Of a stretch of DNA of 26,121 nt, positions 8,409 through 17,126 are shown piece after piece (the first letter of the stretch is position 1; each line of letters begins with the position of its first letter). The translations under genes and the position numbers were made by a program. This DNA comes from Paraclostridium ghonii. GTDB taxonomy: Bacteria; Bacillota; Clostridia; Peptostreptococcales; Peptostreptococcaceae. The notes below the pieces were generated by a model that worked only from the letters and a program-made list of their open reading frames with translations, did not search any database and was not told where the DNA came from. The DNA lies in the NCBI RefSeq assembly GCF_023653455.1, contig NZ_JAKEDR010000032.1, positions 1 through 26,121 of the forward strand, read 5' to 3'.

Positions 8409-9290
8409 CTAATTTATATTTCTTGGCTCGATAACTACAACATCATCAATGTTTTTGAAGTCGACATATGGTTTTACAATTACCTTTTTTAACCCTTTGT
8501 TCTTGTCATCAATAACTTTATCCACTTCTCCAATAGGTATTGATTTAGGATATAATCCTAATCCAGATGTTACTATTACATCTCCCGGAAGTACATCATA
8601 TGAAGTTGAGAACATATAACCTTCTAATAAACCTTCTGCTTTATAGTTTTTATTTCCATTTGCTTCTTGATTTATTACACCTTTACTATTTGGATCTTTT
8701 AACAATTGAAAACTTACTGATGATTTTGTATCCAATAAAGATATAGCTTTACTATAGTTATCAGAAACTTCGTAAACAAGCCCAACTAACCCATTTCCAT
8801 TAACTACGATACTATCTTTTTTAACTCCATCATTTTTCCCTGCGCCTATTACAAATGACTGGTACCAATTCCCATCGTTTTTGCTTACAACTTGTGCACT
8901 AATCATATTTTTTTTGTATTTTTCATCTATAAAGTTTAGTGATTTTTTTAAACTTTCTAGTGATTTATAACTATCTGCATCTTCTTTTAAATTAATTATT
9001 TCTTTTTTTAATTTTTCATTTTCTTTTTCTAACTTATCAACTTTGTTTGCATTTTCTTTAAATTTAAATATGTTGCTTGTACCGTTTTTTATAAATGTAA
9101 ATCCTTTATTTAAGTTACTCTCAATTGCTGATACTGAACTTAAAACAACTCCACTACCTGTAATTCCACCTTTTGAATATCTTCCTATTGACATTCCTAC
9201 AATTCCAATTAAAGTGATAGCAACGCCTACAGTTGCTACCACTTTAATGTTATATTTTTTATTATTTTTTTTCTTATTATTTAGTTTCAC
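8409..9290 (-). CDS. mreC: Rod shape-determining protein MreC
   Basis: Bitopic scaffold that links MreB to the extracellular parts of the elongasome and activates PBP2. It has a basic cytoplasmic N-terminus (NNKKKNNKK), one membrane segment at about 16-37, a coiled coil at about 78-118 (EKENEKLKKEI), and then the beta-rich extracytoplasmic MreC domain. That domain includes VVNGNGLVGLVYEV and LLDTKSSVSF and ends in VIEPR. The length of 293 is typical. The first codon is GTG, and the nearest downstream ATG would remove the membrane segment, so GTG is accepted although its ribosome-binding site (GGTGAT) is only fair. It starts 18 bases after mreB. Confidence 0.93.
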   Translation of the reverse strand: MKLNNKKKNNKKYNIKVVATVGVAITLIGIVGMSIGRYSKGGITGSGVVLSSVSAIESNLNKGFTFIKNGTSNIFKFKENANKVDKLEKENEKLKKEIINLKEDADSYKSLESLKKSLNFIDEKYKKNMISAQVVSKNDGNWYQSFVIGAGKNDGVKKDSIVVNGNGLVGLVYEVSDNYSKAISLLDTKSSVSFQLLKDPNSKGVINQEANGNKNYKAEGLLEGYMFSTSYDVLPGDVIVTSGLGLYPKSIPIGEVDKVIDDKNKGLKKVIVKPYVDFKNIDDVVVIEPRNIN

Positions 9291-9308
9291 CCTATCACCA
9301 ACTTTAAA

Positions 9309-10382
9309 TTATCTTCTACTGTTATTCATCATTAATACTTTTTCAAATATTTCTTGATCTTCTACAGATTTTCCAGTACCTAATGCAACACAATCTAAAG
9401 GATTTTCAGCTATATGAACAGGCATTCCTGTTTGCTCTTTTACTAACTTATCAAGTCCTCTAAGTAAAGCTCCCCCTCCAGTTAACATTATTCCATTTTC
9501 CATTATGTCTGAAGATAATTCTGGTGGAGTTTTTTCTAAAGTTGATTTTATAGCATCTACTATAGATGTTATAGGTTCTTTTAATGCTTCTCTAACTTGT
9601 GATGATGCTATATGCTCAGTTTTAGGAAGCCCAGATATTAAATCTCTACCTCTTATTTGCATAGTTTCCTCTGAATCATCTTTAAATGTTGATCCTATTT
9701 GTATTTTAACATCTTCTGCTGTTCTTTCACCTATCATTAAGTTGTACTCTTTCTTAACGTAGTTTACTATAGACTCGTCAAACTCGTCTCCACCTATTCT
9801 TATAGATTTAGCAGTTACTATACCACCTAAAGATATTACAGCTATTTCTGAAGTACCTCCACCAATATCTACTACCATGTTTCCTTCTGGTTCTTCAACT
9901 CTAAGTCCAGCTCCTATTGCAGCTGCCATAGGCTCTTCTATCAGGTATGCATCTCTTGCTCCTGCTTGTCTCGCAGCTTCTTCTATAGCTCTCTTTTCTA
10001 CTTCTGTTACTCCAAAAGGTACACATATTGCTATTCTTGGACTAACTACACCTTTGTTAGATGCTGCTTTTTTTATAAAGTAACTTAACATTGCTTGAGT
10101 AACATCGAAATCTGCTATAACTCCATCTTTCATAGGTCTTATAGCTACTATGTTTCCAGGTGTTCTCCCTATCATTCTTTTAGCTTCTTCTCCAACTGCT
10201 AAGACAGATTTAATATCATCTCTTATAGCTACAACTGAAGGTTCTCTAACTACTATACCCTGTCCTTTTATGTAAACTAATGTATTTGCCGTTCCTAAAT
10301 CTATACCCATGTCCTTAGACATTTTATTCATTCCAAATAAAGATTTTAATCCTTTTCTTTCTTTCTTTTCTTTCTTTGCCAT
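9309..10382 (-). CDS. mreB: Rod shape-determining actin homologue MreB
   Basis: Bacterial actin that polymerises under the membrane and directs the elongasome. Nucleotide-binding motifs are present: D28-LGTANT-34 (phosphate 1), [10 protein letters not shown] (148-157, with the catalytic Glu), D172-IGGGTSE-179 (phosphate 2) and [14 protein letters not shown] (297-310, adenosine). The first 20 residues are a Lys/Arg-rich extension before the canonical start of the fold, making 357 residues against roughly 335-347 usual. The AAAGGAG site points to the ATG used here. It could act in membrane or partner contact, but that is inference. It is the first mre gene, 28 bases after radC. Confidence 0.96.
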   Translation of the reverse strand: MAKKEKKERKGLKSLFGMNKMSKDMGIDLGTANTLVYIKGQGIVVREPSVVAIRDDIKSVLAVGEEAKRMIGRTPGNIVAIRPMKDGVIADFDVTQAMLSYFIKKAASNKGVVSPRIAICVPFGVTEVEKRAIEEAARQAGARDAYLIEEPMAAAIGAGLRVEEPEGNMVVDIGGGTSEIAVISLGGIVTAKSIRIGGDEFDESIVNYVKKEYNLMIGERTAEDVKIQIGSTFKDDSEETMQIRGRDLISGLPKTEHIASSQVREALKEPITSIVDAIKSTLEKTPPELSSDIMENGIMLTGGGALLRGLDKLVKEQTGMPVHIAENPLDCVALGTGKSVEDQEIFEKVLMMNNSRR

Positions 10383-10410
10383 AATTTCAAGCTCCTTTCA
10401 CATATATCCA

Positions 10411-11106
10411 TCAAATTATCATATTTTCCTTAAAACTGTAATAAAGCCCATCACCTATTATTATATGGTCTATGACTTCAATACCTATTAGTTCGCCACA
10501 TTTTACTAATCTAGACGTTACATTCTTATCTTCACGAGATGGTTCTATGCTTCCTGATGGATGGTTGTGCATAAGAATAATTTTGTTGCTACTTCTTTTT
10601 ATAGCTTCTCTAAACACTTCTCTTGGATGAACCACTGACATGTTAAGAGTTCCTACAGAAACATCAATATCACAAATTATTTCGTTCTTTGTATTCAAAA
10701 GAATTGTTTTAAAAACCTCTTTTTTTAAATATCTTAAACTATCCATATAATATTTATATATATCCCATGGATTTGTAATTTTATATTTTGCAGGCTTTAC
10801 ACTAGCTATTCTTACACCTAACTCTAAAGCAGCTTTTATTTGTGCTGCTTTAGATAATCCTATACCATCGATTTCACATAGTTCTTGTATAGTTATATCT
10901 TCTAGCCATCTTATTCCTTGTCCATCTTTATTTATTATATAACTTGCTAATTCTAAAACACTTTGTTTTTTAGTTCCTGTCCTTAAAATGATTGCTAATA
11001 ATTCAGCATTAGATAAGCTTTTTTCTCCTTGTATAAGCATTTTTTCTCTAGGTCGTTCTTCTAATGCCATCTCCTTTACACCTATACATAAACTTGATGA
11101 CTTCAT
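10411..11106 (-). CDS. radC: RadC family JAB1/MPN-domain protein
   Basis: RadC (DUF2466) proteins combine an N-terminal helix-hairpin-helix region with a JAB1/MPN metalloprotease-like domain. Historically linked to DNA repair, their biochemical activity is unsettled. Here the helix-hairpin-helix lies near 76-92 (EIDGIGLSKAAQI). The MPN metal motif is H180-N-H182-PSG with S190 and D193, matching the H-x-H-x(10)-D pattern. Length (231) is normal. An AGGAGGG site precedes the ATG with a rather long spacer. The position between maf and mreB is the common Firmicute arrangement. Confidence 0.93.
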   Translation of the reverse strand: MKSSSLCIGVKEMALEERPREKMLIQGEKSLSNAELLAIILRTGTKKQSVLELASYIINKDGQGIRWLEDITIQELCEIDGIGLSKAAQIKAALELGVRIASVKPAKYKITNPWDIYKYYMDSLRYLKKEVFKTILLNTKNEIICDIDVSVGTLNMSVVHPREVFREAIKRSSNKIILMHNHPSGSIEPSREDKNVTSRLVKCGELIGIEVIDHIIIGDGLYYSFKENMII

Positions 11107-11121
11107 AAAAAATTAACCCTC

Positions 11122-11706
11122 CTAGATTCCTTTAAAAAGATTTATATTGAAATTTTCTTTAAGGATATCACTTAACTTTGATATTGGTAATCCAACTATA
11201 TTAAAATAATCTCCTTTAATTCCTTCAACTAATAAAGCGCCATATCCCTGTATCCCATAAGATCCAGCTTTATCTAAACACTCTTTAGTGCTTATGTAGT
11301 CTTTTATATCTTGATCAGTTAACTTTTTAAATTTAACATTACTTATAGCATAGTCCACTATTTTTTTTTCGTTTTCTAAGTTTACTATGCTTATTCCTGT
11401 TATTACCTGATGTTCTCTATTTGACAATTTGCTTAACATATCAAAAGCTTCTTCTTCATTTTTAGGTTTTCCTAAAATTTCATGATCTAAAACAACAATA
11501 GTGTCAGCTCCAATAACTAAATCATTAGGATTTTTTAGAGCAACACTCATACACTTTTCAAATGCTAGTCTTAATACTAGTTGCGTAGGCTCCTCATTTT
11601 TTAATATACTTTCATCTATATCGCTAGTTATGACGTTAAATCCAACATTTGTATTAGCCAAAATCTCTCGTCTTCTAGGCGATCCTGATGCCAATATTAT
11701 ATTCAT
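11122..11706 (-). CDS. maf: Maf family nucleoside-triphosphate pyrophosphatase
   Basis: Maf proteins hydrolyse non-canonical or modified NTPs (often dTTP/UTP or m5UTP) and affect septum formation in Bacillus. The 194-residue protein starts MNIILASGSPRRREIL, the signature substrate loop (SxSPRR). It continues with GADT (66-69, catalytic Asp) and GKPKNEEEA (79-87). An earlier in-frame ATG at 11763 would add 19 residues with no family match, and it falls inside the -35 box of the promoter at 11735-11763. The 11706 ATG has an AGAGGTGA site directly upstream, so I use it. It is the first gene of the maf-radC-mreBCD-mrdA-minCDE run. The exact nucleotide preference cannot be told. Confidence 0.94.
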   Translation of the reverse strand: MNIILASGSPRRREILANTNVGFNVITSDIDESILKNEEPTQLVLRLAFEKCMSVALKNPNDLVIGADTIVVLDHEILGKPKNEEEAFDMLSKLSNREHQVITGISIVNLENEKKIVDYAISNVKFKKLTDQDIKDYISTKECLDKAGSYGIQGYGALLVEGIKGDYFNIVGLPISKLSDILKENFNINLFKGI

Positions 11707-11734
11707 TAATTCACCTCTTTTTAGATACCTATTT

Positions 11735-11763
11735 AGTTTATCACTATATTGTAAAAATTTCAA
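11735..11763 (-). promoter_or_regulatory. SigA-type promoter of the maf-mre-min cluster
   Basis: On the minus strand TTGAAA (11763-11758) and TAAACT (11740-11735) are separated by exactly 17 bases. Transcription would start near 11728, about 22 bases before the maf ATG. It follows the rnf terminator, as expected for a new transcription unit. Confidence 0.62.
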
Positions 11764-11815
11764 CGTTAATGTCGAACGTTTTTGTTACACTCTCGTTACA
11801 AAATCTATTTTTTCG

Positions 11816-11851
11816 AAAAAAAATATGAGATATGGAAAATATCCATATCTC
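11816..11851 (-). terminator. Rho-independent terminator of the rnf operon
   Basis: On the minus strand GAGATATGGA and TCCATATCTC form a perfect 10-bp stem (11851-11842 and 11836-11827) with a 5-base loop, followed within 3 bases by eight Ts (11823-11816). It lies 14 bases after the rnfB stop. Confidence 0.85.
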
Positions 11852-11864
11852 TATAATATCCATA

Positions 11865-12836
11865 TTATAAGATTTTAATAGCCTTTTTAGGACATTTTTG
11901 AACACATAGGTGACATCCTACACATTTGTCTGCATCTACCTTGTGTGTTTCTTTTAACTCTCCTGAAATAGCATCAAACTTACATTGTTTTTTACATATA
12001 GTACATCCTACACATTTTTCTTCTTCAATTGTAACTTTTTTTCTATCATTTAAATTACCTTTTATAGCTTTTGTAGGACATTTTTCTACGCAAACCATAC
12101 ATTGTACACATTTGCTATAATCTACTTCGGCTAATTTATTTTCTACATGTATAGCGTCAAATGGGCACGCTTTTGCACATATTCCACATCCGATACACCC
12201 TACACTACATTTTTCTTTAACATTTTTACCAAATTCTTTGCTGTTACAAGATACTACTACTTTATTTTTCATCGGCTTTTCATTTATTAAACCTTTTGGA
12301 CAAACATCCATGCATTTTCCACAAAGAACACATTTTTCTTCGTCAATAACAGCTACTCCATCTATTATTTTAATTGCGTCAAAATTACAAGCATTTACGC
12401 AAGTCCCTAGTCCTAAACACCCATATTTACAAGATTTAGAACCTCCATTTAGGGCATTTGCAGCTTTGCAATCAGTCATTCCTTCATATATATATTTATC
12501 TTTTGAAACAGCACAGTTTCCATTGCATATAACATTAGCTACTTTCTTTTCTCCTGCTTCTGATGCTATACCCATTATTTCACCTATTTTAGCTGCACAT
12601 TCGCTACCTCCAACAGGACATCCGTTTACAGATGCACTACCTTCAACTATTGCACTTGCTAAACCTCCACAACCTGGGAATCCACATCCTCCACAGTTTG
12701 CTCCAGGTAATACTTCAAGTATAGCCTCTACTCTTTCATCAACTTCAACTGCAAACTTCTTAGAAGCATATGCTAAAATTGCTCCGAATATTAAACCCAT
12801 TACCCCTAAAACTAAAATTGAATTAATTATAGCCAA
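11865..12836 (-). CDS. rnfB: Rnf complex subunit B, multi-cluster ferredoxin-type protein
   Basis: Electron-input subunit of the ferredoxin:NAD+ oxidoreductase (Rnf), anchored to the membrane by its N-terminal helix (about 5-25). Residues 48-73 form the N-terminal 4Fe-4S site (C48, C51, C56, C73). Six further cysteine sets follow: C136/140/146/150, C169/172/175/179, C214/217/220/224, C243/246/249/253, C275/278/281/285 and C305/308/311/315. At 323 residues it resembles the long RnfB of acetogens and clostridia rather than the shorter proteobacterial RnfB/RsxB, which has two such sites after the N-terminal one. The start is a TTG after a GGGGTGAG site. Translation from it gives the family's usual opening, hydrophobic then YASKKFAVEVD. 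Last gene of rnfCDGEAB, before a terminator. Confidence 0.96.
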   Translation of the reverse strand: MAIINSILVLGVMGLIFGAILAYASKKFAVEVDERVEAILEVLPGANCGGCGFPGCGGLASAIVEGSASVNGCPVGGSECAAKIGEIMGIASEAGEKKVANVICNGNCAVSKDKYIYEGMTDCKAANALNGGSKSCKYGCLGLGTCVNACNFDAIKIIDGVAVIDEEKCVLCGKCMDVCPKGLINEKPMKNKVVVSCNSKEFGKNVKEKCSVGCIGCGICAKACPFDAIHVENKLAEVDYSKCVQCMVCVEKCPTKAIKGNLNDRKKVTIEEEKCVGCTICKKQCKFDAISGELKETHKVDADKCVGCHLCVQKCPKKAIKIL

Positions 12837-12852
12837 TTATCTCACCCCTAAC

Positions 12853-13428
12853 TTATAGCTTTATAAGCCCTGCAAAGCCTAAAAATGCTATTGACATTAA
12901 ACTTGCTGATATTAACGTTATAGGAAATCCTTTAAAGCTCTCAGGTATATCTGCTAATTCTAATCTTTCTCTTATTCCTGCAAATAAAACTATAGCTAAA
13001 GTAAATCCTACTCCTGCTCCAAATCCATTTACTATAGTCTCAACTAAGTTATATCCATTTTTAACATTAACTAAAGCTATACCTAAAACTGCACAGTTTG
13101 TAGTTATAAGAGGTAAAAACACTCCTAATGCTTGGTATAAAGATGGACTCATTTTTTGTATTACCATTTCAACAAACTGAACTATAGATGCAATTACTAG
13201 TATAAACGCTATTGTTTGTAAAAATTGATTGTTAGTTATTTCTAATATTTTTTGTACGAAATATGTTATAAAAGATGCTAGAGTTAAAACAAATGTAACT
13301 GCAACTCCCATCCCAACTGCTGTATCTACTTTTTTAGAAACCCCTAAAAACGGACATATTCCTAAAAATTGAGATGTTATAACATTATTAACTAATACAA
13401 CACTTAAAAATAAAAGTATTAAATTCAT
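12853..13428 (-). CDS. rnfA: Rnf complex membrane subunit A
   Basis: Integral membrane subunit of Rnf, paralogous to RnfE. Together they form the membrane core; published Rnf/Nqr structures place an intramembrane iron-sulfur centre between the two. The 191 residues hold six hydrophobic segments. C25 in FLGICPFLG and C112 in [10 protein letters not shown] are the conserved cysteines expected to ligate that centre. The GGAGGG site precedes the ATG. It lies 11 bases after rnfE and 16 bases before rnfB. The assignment to A rather than E rests on the opening ([14 protein letters not shown]) and gene order. Confidence 0.96.
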   Translation of the reverse strand: MNLILLFLSVVLVNNVITSQFLGICPFLGVSKKVDTAVGMGVAVTFVLTLASFITYFVQKILEITNNQFLQTIAFILVIASIVQFVEMVIQKMSPSLYQALGVFLPLITTNCAVLGIALVNVKNGYNLVETIVNGFGAGVGFTLAIVLFAGIRERLELADIPESFKGFPITLISASLMSIAFLGFAGLIKL

Positions 13429-13439
13429 ATATATCCCTC

Positions 13440-14036
13440 CTAATTAGCTTTCTTATCTTTTAATTTATTGAATCCTGCAAGTAAAAATCCTAATGTTAGG
13501 AAAGCGCCTGGAGGTAATATAAATAATAAAGCTGGCTGGAAAGATGCTCCAAATAAAGTAAATCCAAATAAACTACCATTTCCAAGTATTTCTCTTATAG
13601 CCCCTAATACTGTTAATGATAGTGCAAATCCAAGTCCCATACCTAATCCATCAGCAGCTGACTCAACTGGTTTATTTTTAGATGCAAAACTCTCTGCACG
13701 AGCTAATATTAAACAGTTAACAACGATTAACGGTATAAATAGTCCTAATGCTTTATCAAGAGCAGGTATATAAGCTTTAAGTAACATACCTACCATAGTA
13801 ACAAATGTAGCTATTACTACTACGAAAGCCGGGATTCTTATCTTAGATGGTATAAATTTTCTCATCATAGATATAACTACATTCGAACATACTAGTACTG
13901 CAGTAGTTGAAAGCCCCATACCTAATCCATTTATAGCTGAAGTCGTAACCGCCAACGTAGGACACATACCGATTACTTGAACAAGCGTTGGGTTTTCATC
14001 TATTAATCCATTTTTAATTATTTTTCCTAAACCCAT
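13440..14036 (-). CDS. rnfE: Rnf complex membrane subunit E
   Basis: Integral membrane partner of RnfA, 198 residues. The N-terminus has the RnfE form ([22 protein letters not shown]), with conserved C25 and, in a later helix, C108 within [13 protein letters not shown]. These are the expected ligands of the intramembrane iron-sulfur centre. Six hydrophobic segments are visible, followed by a short basic tail (KLKDKK). The ribosome-binding site GGGGGAA lies inside the end of rnfG, and the two genes are only 3 bases apart, implying coupled translation. Confidence 0.96.
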   Translation of the reverse strand: MGLGKIIKNGLIDENPTLVQVIGMCPTLAVTTSAINGLGMGLSTTAVLVCSNVVISMMRKFIPSKIRIPAFVVVIATFVTMVGMLLKAYIPALDKALGLFIPLIVVNCLILARAESFASKNKPVESAADGLGMGLGFALSLTVLGAIREILGNGSLFGFTLFGASFQPALLFILPPGAFLTLGFLLAGFNKLKDKKAN

Positions 14037-14039
14037 ATT

Positions 14040-14615
14040 CTATTCCCCCGTTCCATTAATTGATATAAGTTTTTGTTTATATACATCCATAGCTGCATTT
14101 ACACCAGCTGTAACAGCCTTAGAAGTTATAGTAGCTCCAGATATAGCTACTATATCATTTTCATTGCTAGCATTTCCTTTCACGACATTAAGAGAAGTTT
14201 CAACGCTTTTACCATTGTATTGATCTTTAAACGCCGGTTCTGCAGCTTTTGATCCAAGTCCTGGTGTTTCTGAATGATTTCCTATTTTTACTCCTGATAT
14301 TTTACCATCACTAGAAATCCCAACCATAACTTCAACATTACCGCCATATCCTCTAGGCGCTGTCTTTATAGTATATCCTACTACTTCTCCATCTTTTTCA
14401 CCTTGATAAATTTCTTCAACTAAATCGCCTTTTACATTTGTTACTTCCTTAAACTCTTTAGCATCTTGAAGAACTTCTTGTCTAGATTCATTGTTAGCTT
14501 GAATATTTCTTTGTTCTATAACTGGTGCAGTTATATTGTTTGTTAAACTTAACATAAGCGATGCCACGGCACATATAACAAATAATATAATCCCTAATCT
14601 AAATATATCTTTCAT
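14040..14615 (-). CDS. rnfG: Rnf complex flavoprotein subunit G (covalent FMN)
   Basis: Membrane-anchored subunit carrying a covalently bound FMN on the outer face of the membrane. It has one N-terminal membrane segment (about 6-28) and an extracytoplasmic FMN-binding domain. The attachment motif is S159-G-A-T162 within DIVAISGATITS, with T162 the expected phosphoester-linked threonine. The FMN-domain segment GYGGNVEVMVGI and a HSETPGLG motif (114-121) are also typical. It starts directly after the rnfD stop and has a GGAGGTGG site inside the rnfD end. Flavin attachment needs an ApbE-type transferase, which is not in this window. Confidence 0.95.
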   Translation of the reverse strand: MKDIFRLGIILFVICAVASLMLSLTNNITAPVIEQRNIQANNESRQEVLQDAKEFKEVTNVKGDLVEEIYQGEKDGEVVGYTIKTAPRGYGGNVEVMVGISSDGKISGVKIGNHSETPGLGSKAAEPAFKDQYNGKSVETSLNVVKGNASNENDIVAISGATITSKAVTAGVNAAMDVYKQKLISINGTGE

Positions 14616-15599
14616 TTATTTAGCCACCTCCCCAAATACTCTCGGTCTTGTGTATTTATCGATAAGAGGTGTCATTACGTTTACAAATAATATAGAATAA
14701 GATACTCCTTCTGGATATCCTCCATAAAGTCTTATAACTGTAGTTATAACACCTGCTACTATTGCATATATAATTTGACCTTTTTTAGTCATTGGAGATG
14801 TTGTATAGTCAGTAAGCATAAAGAATGCTCCTAACATAAGTCCTCCTGCTACCATTTGATACATTACAAATTCAAAGTTAAATCCACCTAGTATAAACAT
14901 TAATATAGCTACTGTTCCTATATAAAATACAGGTATTACATAATTGATTATCCCTTTATACATTAAATATAATCCACCTAATATAAGTAGTAATGCAGAT
15001 GTTTCACCTATACATCCACCTATATTACCTATGAACATATCAAAAAGGCTTACTCCACTACTTTGTAAAACACTTATTCCTTCAGTTCCTGCTTTTAATG
15101 CAGCTAACGGTGTTGCTGTTGTAACTGCATCTAAATTTCCTGAACTAACCCAGTTTACTCCTGTTTTTGTCCATGTAGTCATAGCTACCGGAAATGATGC
15201 TAGTAAGAATGCTCTTGCTCCTAATGCAGGGTTTATGAAGTTATTTCCAATTCCCCCAAATACCATTTTAACAATTATTATTGCAAAAGCAGAACCTGCT
15301 AAACACATCCACCATGGAAGAGCTGCTGGAACATTGAATGCTAGTAACAACCCTGTTACAACCGCTGAGTAATCTCCAATAGTAGATTCTTTTTTACTTA
15401 TTTTTTGGCATATCCATTCAAATCCTACAGCTCCTAATATACACCAAAACATTACATTTATAGCGCTTAATCTAAAGAAATATATACCAGCTAATGCTGC
15501 AGGTAAAAGAGCTATTATAACTTGCTTCATTATATATGATGTATCTTCATTACTTCTCACATGTGGAGAAGATGACACTATTAATTTACTATCCATCAT
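14616..15599 (-). CDS. rnfD: Rnf complex membrane flavoprotein subunit D
   Basis: Polytopic membrane subunit related to NqrB, carrying a covalent FMN and probably part of the ion path. The 327 residues include about nine hydrophobic segments. The flavin attachment motif is TTAT at 160-163 (within LDAVTTATPLAA), with T163 the likely site. FINPALGARAFL (121-132) is also characteristic. Two ATG codons stand side by side. The AGGGGG site is 4 bases from the first and 7 from the second, so the second (15596) may be the real one; the product differs by a single Met. Confidence 0.95.
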   Translation of the reverse strand: MMDSKLIVSSSPHVRSNEDTSYIMKQVIIALLPAALAGIYFFRLSAINVMFWCILGAVGFEWICQKISKKESTIGDYSAVVTGLLLAFNVPAALPWWMCLAGSAFAIIIVKMVFGGIGNNFINPALGARAFLLASFPVAMTTWTKTGVNWVSSGNLDAVTTATPLAALKAGTEGISVLQSSGVSLFDMFIGNIGGCIGETSALLLILGGLYLMYKGIINYVIPVFYIGTVAILMFILGGFNFEFVMYQMVAGGLMLGAFFMLTDYTTSPMTKKGQIIYAIVAGVITTVIRLYGGYPEGVSYSILFVNVMTPLIDKYTRPRVFGEVAK

Positions 15600-15614
15600 A
15601 TTTCCCCCTAACTT

Positions 15615-16949
15615 TTACTTATTTGATTGTTTTCTTTTAAGTGCAATTATTTCCTTTTTAGCTACTCTAATTGATTGAAGTAGAGGTCTTCTTGCAGGAC
15701 ATATAAATGAACATGATCCACACTCTATACAATCTAGTGCTCTAAATTTTTCAGATGATTCAAAGTCCCCTTTTAAACTATATGCACTTATATATAATGG
15801 TTGTAAAAATGCTGGACAAACATCTAGGCATTTTCCACATCTTAAACAGCTTTTAGGCTTTGGAACAGTAGCTTCTTCTTCATCTAAGCATAATATTCCT
15901 GACGTACCTTTGTTAGTAGGTATGTTAGTCGTATATTGAGCTATACCCATCATAGGTCCACCCATTATTATTTTCCCAACCTTCTTATCACTTTTAAGAC
16001 CTCCACACTCTTCTATAATTTCTGAGAAAAGTGTACCAACTTTAGTTATAAGGTTTCTTGGTTCTTGTATACAATTTCCAGTTACAGTTGTTATCCTCTC
16101 TACAAGAGGCATACCTGTTTTTATAGTTGTTGCTATTTGCGCTGCTGTTCCTACATTACTTACAACAGCTCCTGAATCCATTGGTAATCCACCTGATGGT
16201 ACCTCTCTATTTGTGCAAGCATATATAAGTTGTTTTTCTGCTCCCTGCGGATATTTAACTTCAAGCCCTACAACTTCTATATTGTTAATTTTACTTGAAA
16301 CTTTAGTGATTTCCTCTATAGCATCTGGCTTATTTACCTCTATGCCTATGTATCCCTTATCTACATTTAAAGCTTTCATAAGAACTTGCAATCCAAGTAC
16401 AACATCTTCTGGATTTTCAATCATCAACCTATGATCTGCTGTTAAATATGGTTCACATTCAGCTCCATTTAAGATGACAAAGTCTATCTTTTTATCTGGA
16501 GGTGGAGAAATTTTCACATGGGTTGGAAATGTAGCTCCCCCCATTCCAACAATACCTGCTTCTTTTATAATTTCTACTATTTCTTCTTTTTTTAAACTTT
16601 CTAAACTCCCCTTTGGCTTTACACTCTCATGTATAGTGTTTTTAAAATCGTTTTCTACTATTACACATGTACTTACTCCTCCAGGAACGTCAATATCCTT
16701 TATTGCTGTTACTGTTCCTGATACTGATGAGTGAATATTAGCAGATACAAACCCTTGCATTTCACCAATTTTTTGACCTACACAAACATGATCTCCTAAG
16801 CTCACTACAGGTTTTGCTGGTGCTCCTATATGTTGTTGCATAGAAATGTATACAACTTTAGGATCTTTAGCTTTTTCTAGTGCCTTGTTGTTAGTATACT
16901 CTTTTCTATATGGAGGATGTATACCTCCTTTGAAAGTTAAGAGTTTCAT
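15615..16949 (-). CDS. rnfC: Rnf complex subunit C (NADH/FMN, 2 x 4Fe-4S)
   Basis: Peripheral cytoplasmic subunit that passes electrons to NAD+. Residues 130-160 contain the nucleotide/FMN-binding region (GIVGMGGATFPTHVK), with NGAECEPYLT at 161-170, as in the NuoF-like fold. Two ferredoxin-type sites lie at the C-terminus: C368/371/374/378 and C407/410/413/417. At 444 residues it is the compact clostridial form without the long C-terminal repeats of some proteobacterial RnfC. First gene of the operon: the ATG has an AAGGGGG site and lies about 38 bases from the predicted transcription start. Confidence 0.97.
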   Translation of the reverse strand: MKLLTFKGGIHPPYRKEYTNNKALEKAKDPKVVYISMQQHIGAPAKPVVSLGDHVCVGQKIGEMQGFVSANIHSSVSGTVTAIKDIDVPGGVSTCVIVENDFKNTIHESVKPKGSLESLKKEEIVEIIKEAGIVGMGGATFPTHVKISPPPDKKIDFVILNGAECEPYLTADHRLMIENPEDVVLGLQVLMKALNVDKGYIGIEVNKPDAIEEITKVSSKINNIEVVGLEVKYPQGAEKQLIYACTNREVPSGGLPMDSGAVVSNVGTAAQIATTIKTGMPLVERITTVTGNCIQEPRNLITKVGTLFSEIIEECGGLKSDKKVGKIIMGGPMMGIAQYTTNIPTNKGTSGILCLDEEEATVPKPKSCLRCGKCLDVCPAFLQPLYISAYSLKGDFESSEKFRALDCIECGSCSFICPARRPLLQSIRVAKKEIIALKRKQSNK

Positions 16950-16993
16950 ACTTTTACCCCCTTACGGCTTAATTTAACTTTTTTTCTAATATA

Positions 16994-17022
16994 AGTATAC
17001 TATATCCATAGTAATATTTTAA
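16994..17022 (-). promoter_or_regulatory. Predicted promoter of the rnfCDGEAB operon
   Basis: On the minus strand TTAAAA (17022-17017) and TATACT (16999-16994) are separated by 17 bases. The -10 is good (5 of 6), the -35 partial. It is the best match in the 175-base gap before rnfC and is overlapped by the inverted repeat at 17017-17034. Confidence 0.5.
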
Positions 17023-17034
17023 CTATCGTTAAAA
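17017..17034. promoter_or_regulatory. Operator-like inverted repeat over the rnf -35 box
   Basis: Arms TTTTAAC and GTTAAAA are a perfect 7-bp inverted repeat with a 4-base spacer (TATC), 18 bp in total. One arm contains the predicted -35 hexamer of rnfC, the right place for a repressor site. The geometry (7-4-7) equals that of Rex sites, but the sequence differs from the clostridial Rex consensus. The binding protein is unknown. Confidence 0.4.
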
Positions 17035-17097
17035 AAATATTTTAATTAAATCCATTTTATAACGTTTTCCAACTTATTTACATAAAATTCTTAAAAT

Positions 17098-17126
17098 AAA
17101 AAAAGTTGTTTTTTTAAACAACTTTT
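17098..17126 (-). terminator. Terminator after the SPOR-domain gene
   Basis: On the minus strand an 11-bp perfect stem AAAAGTTGTTT / AAACAACTTTT with a 4-base loop runs into a T-tract (TTTTTTT to 17098). It overlaps the stop codon of the preceding gene and insulates the rnf promoter. Confidence 0.75.

Noticed and set aside
11707..11763. Longer maf N-terminus from an upstream ATG
   Set aside because: The extra 19 residues have no family match, there is no ribosome-binding site, and the ATG lies in the -35 box of the promoter.
12238..12858. 206-codon plus-strand ORF opposite rnfB
   Set aside because: It is an antisense shadow of the cysteine-rich rnfB gene, without ribosome-binding site or family features.
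17017..17034. Assigning the rnf inverted repeat to Rex
   Set aside because: Layout fits but the half-site sequence (TTTTAAC) does not match TTGTTAA well enough, so I left the regulator open.
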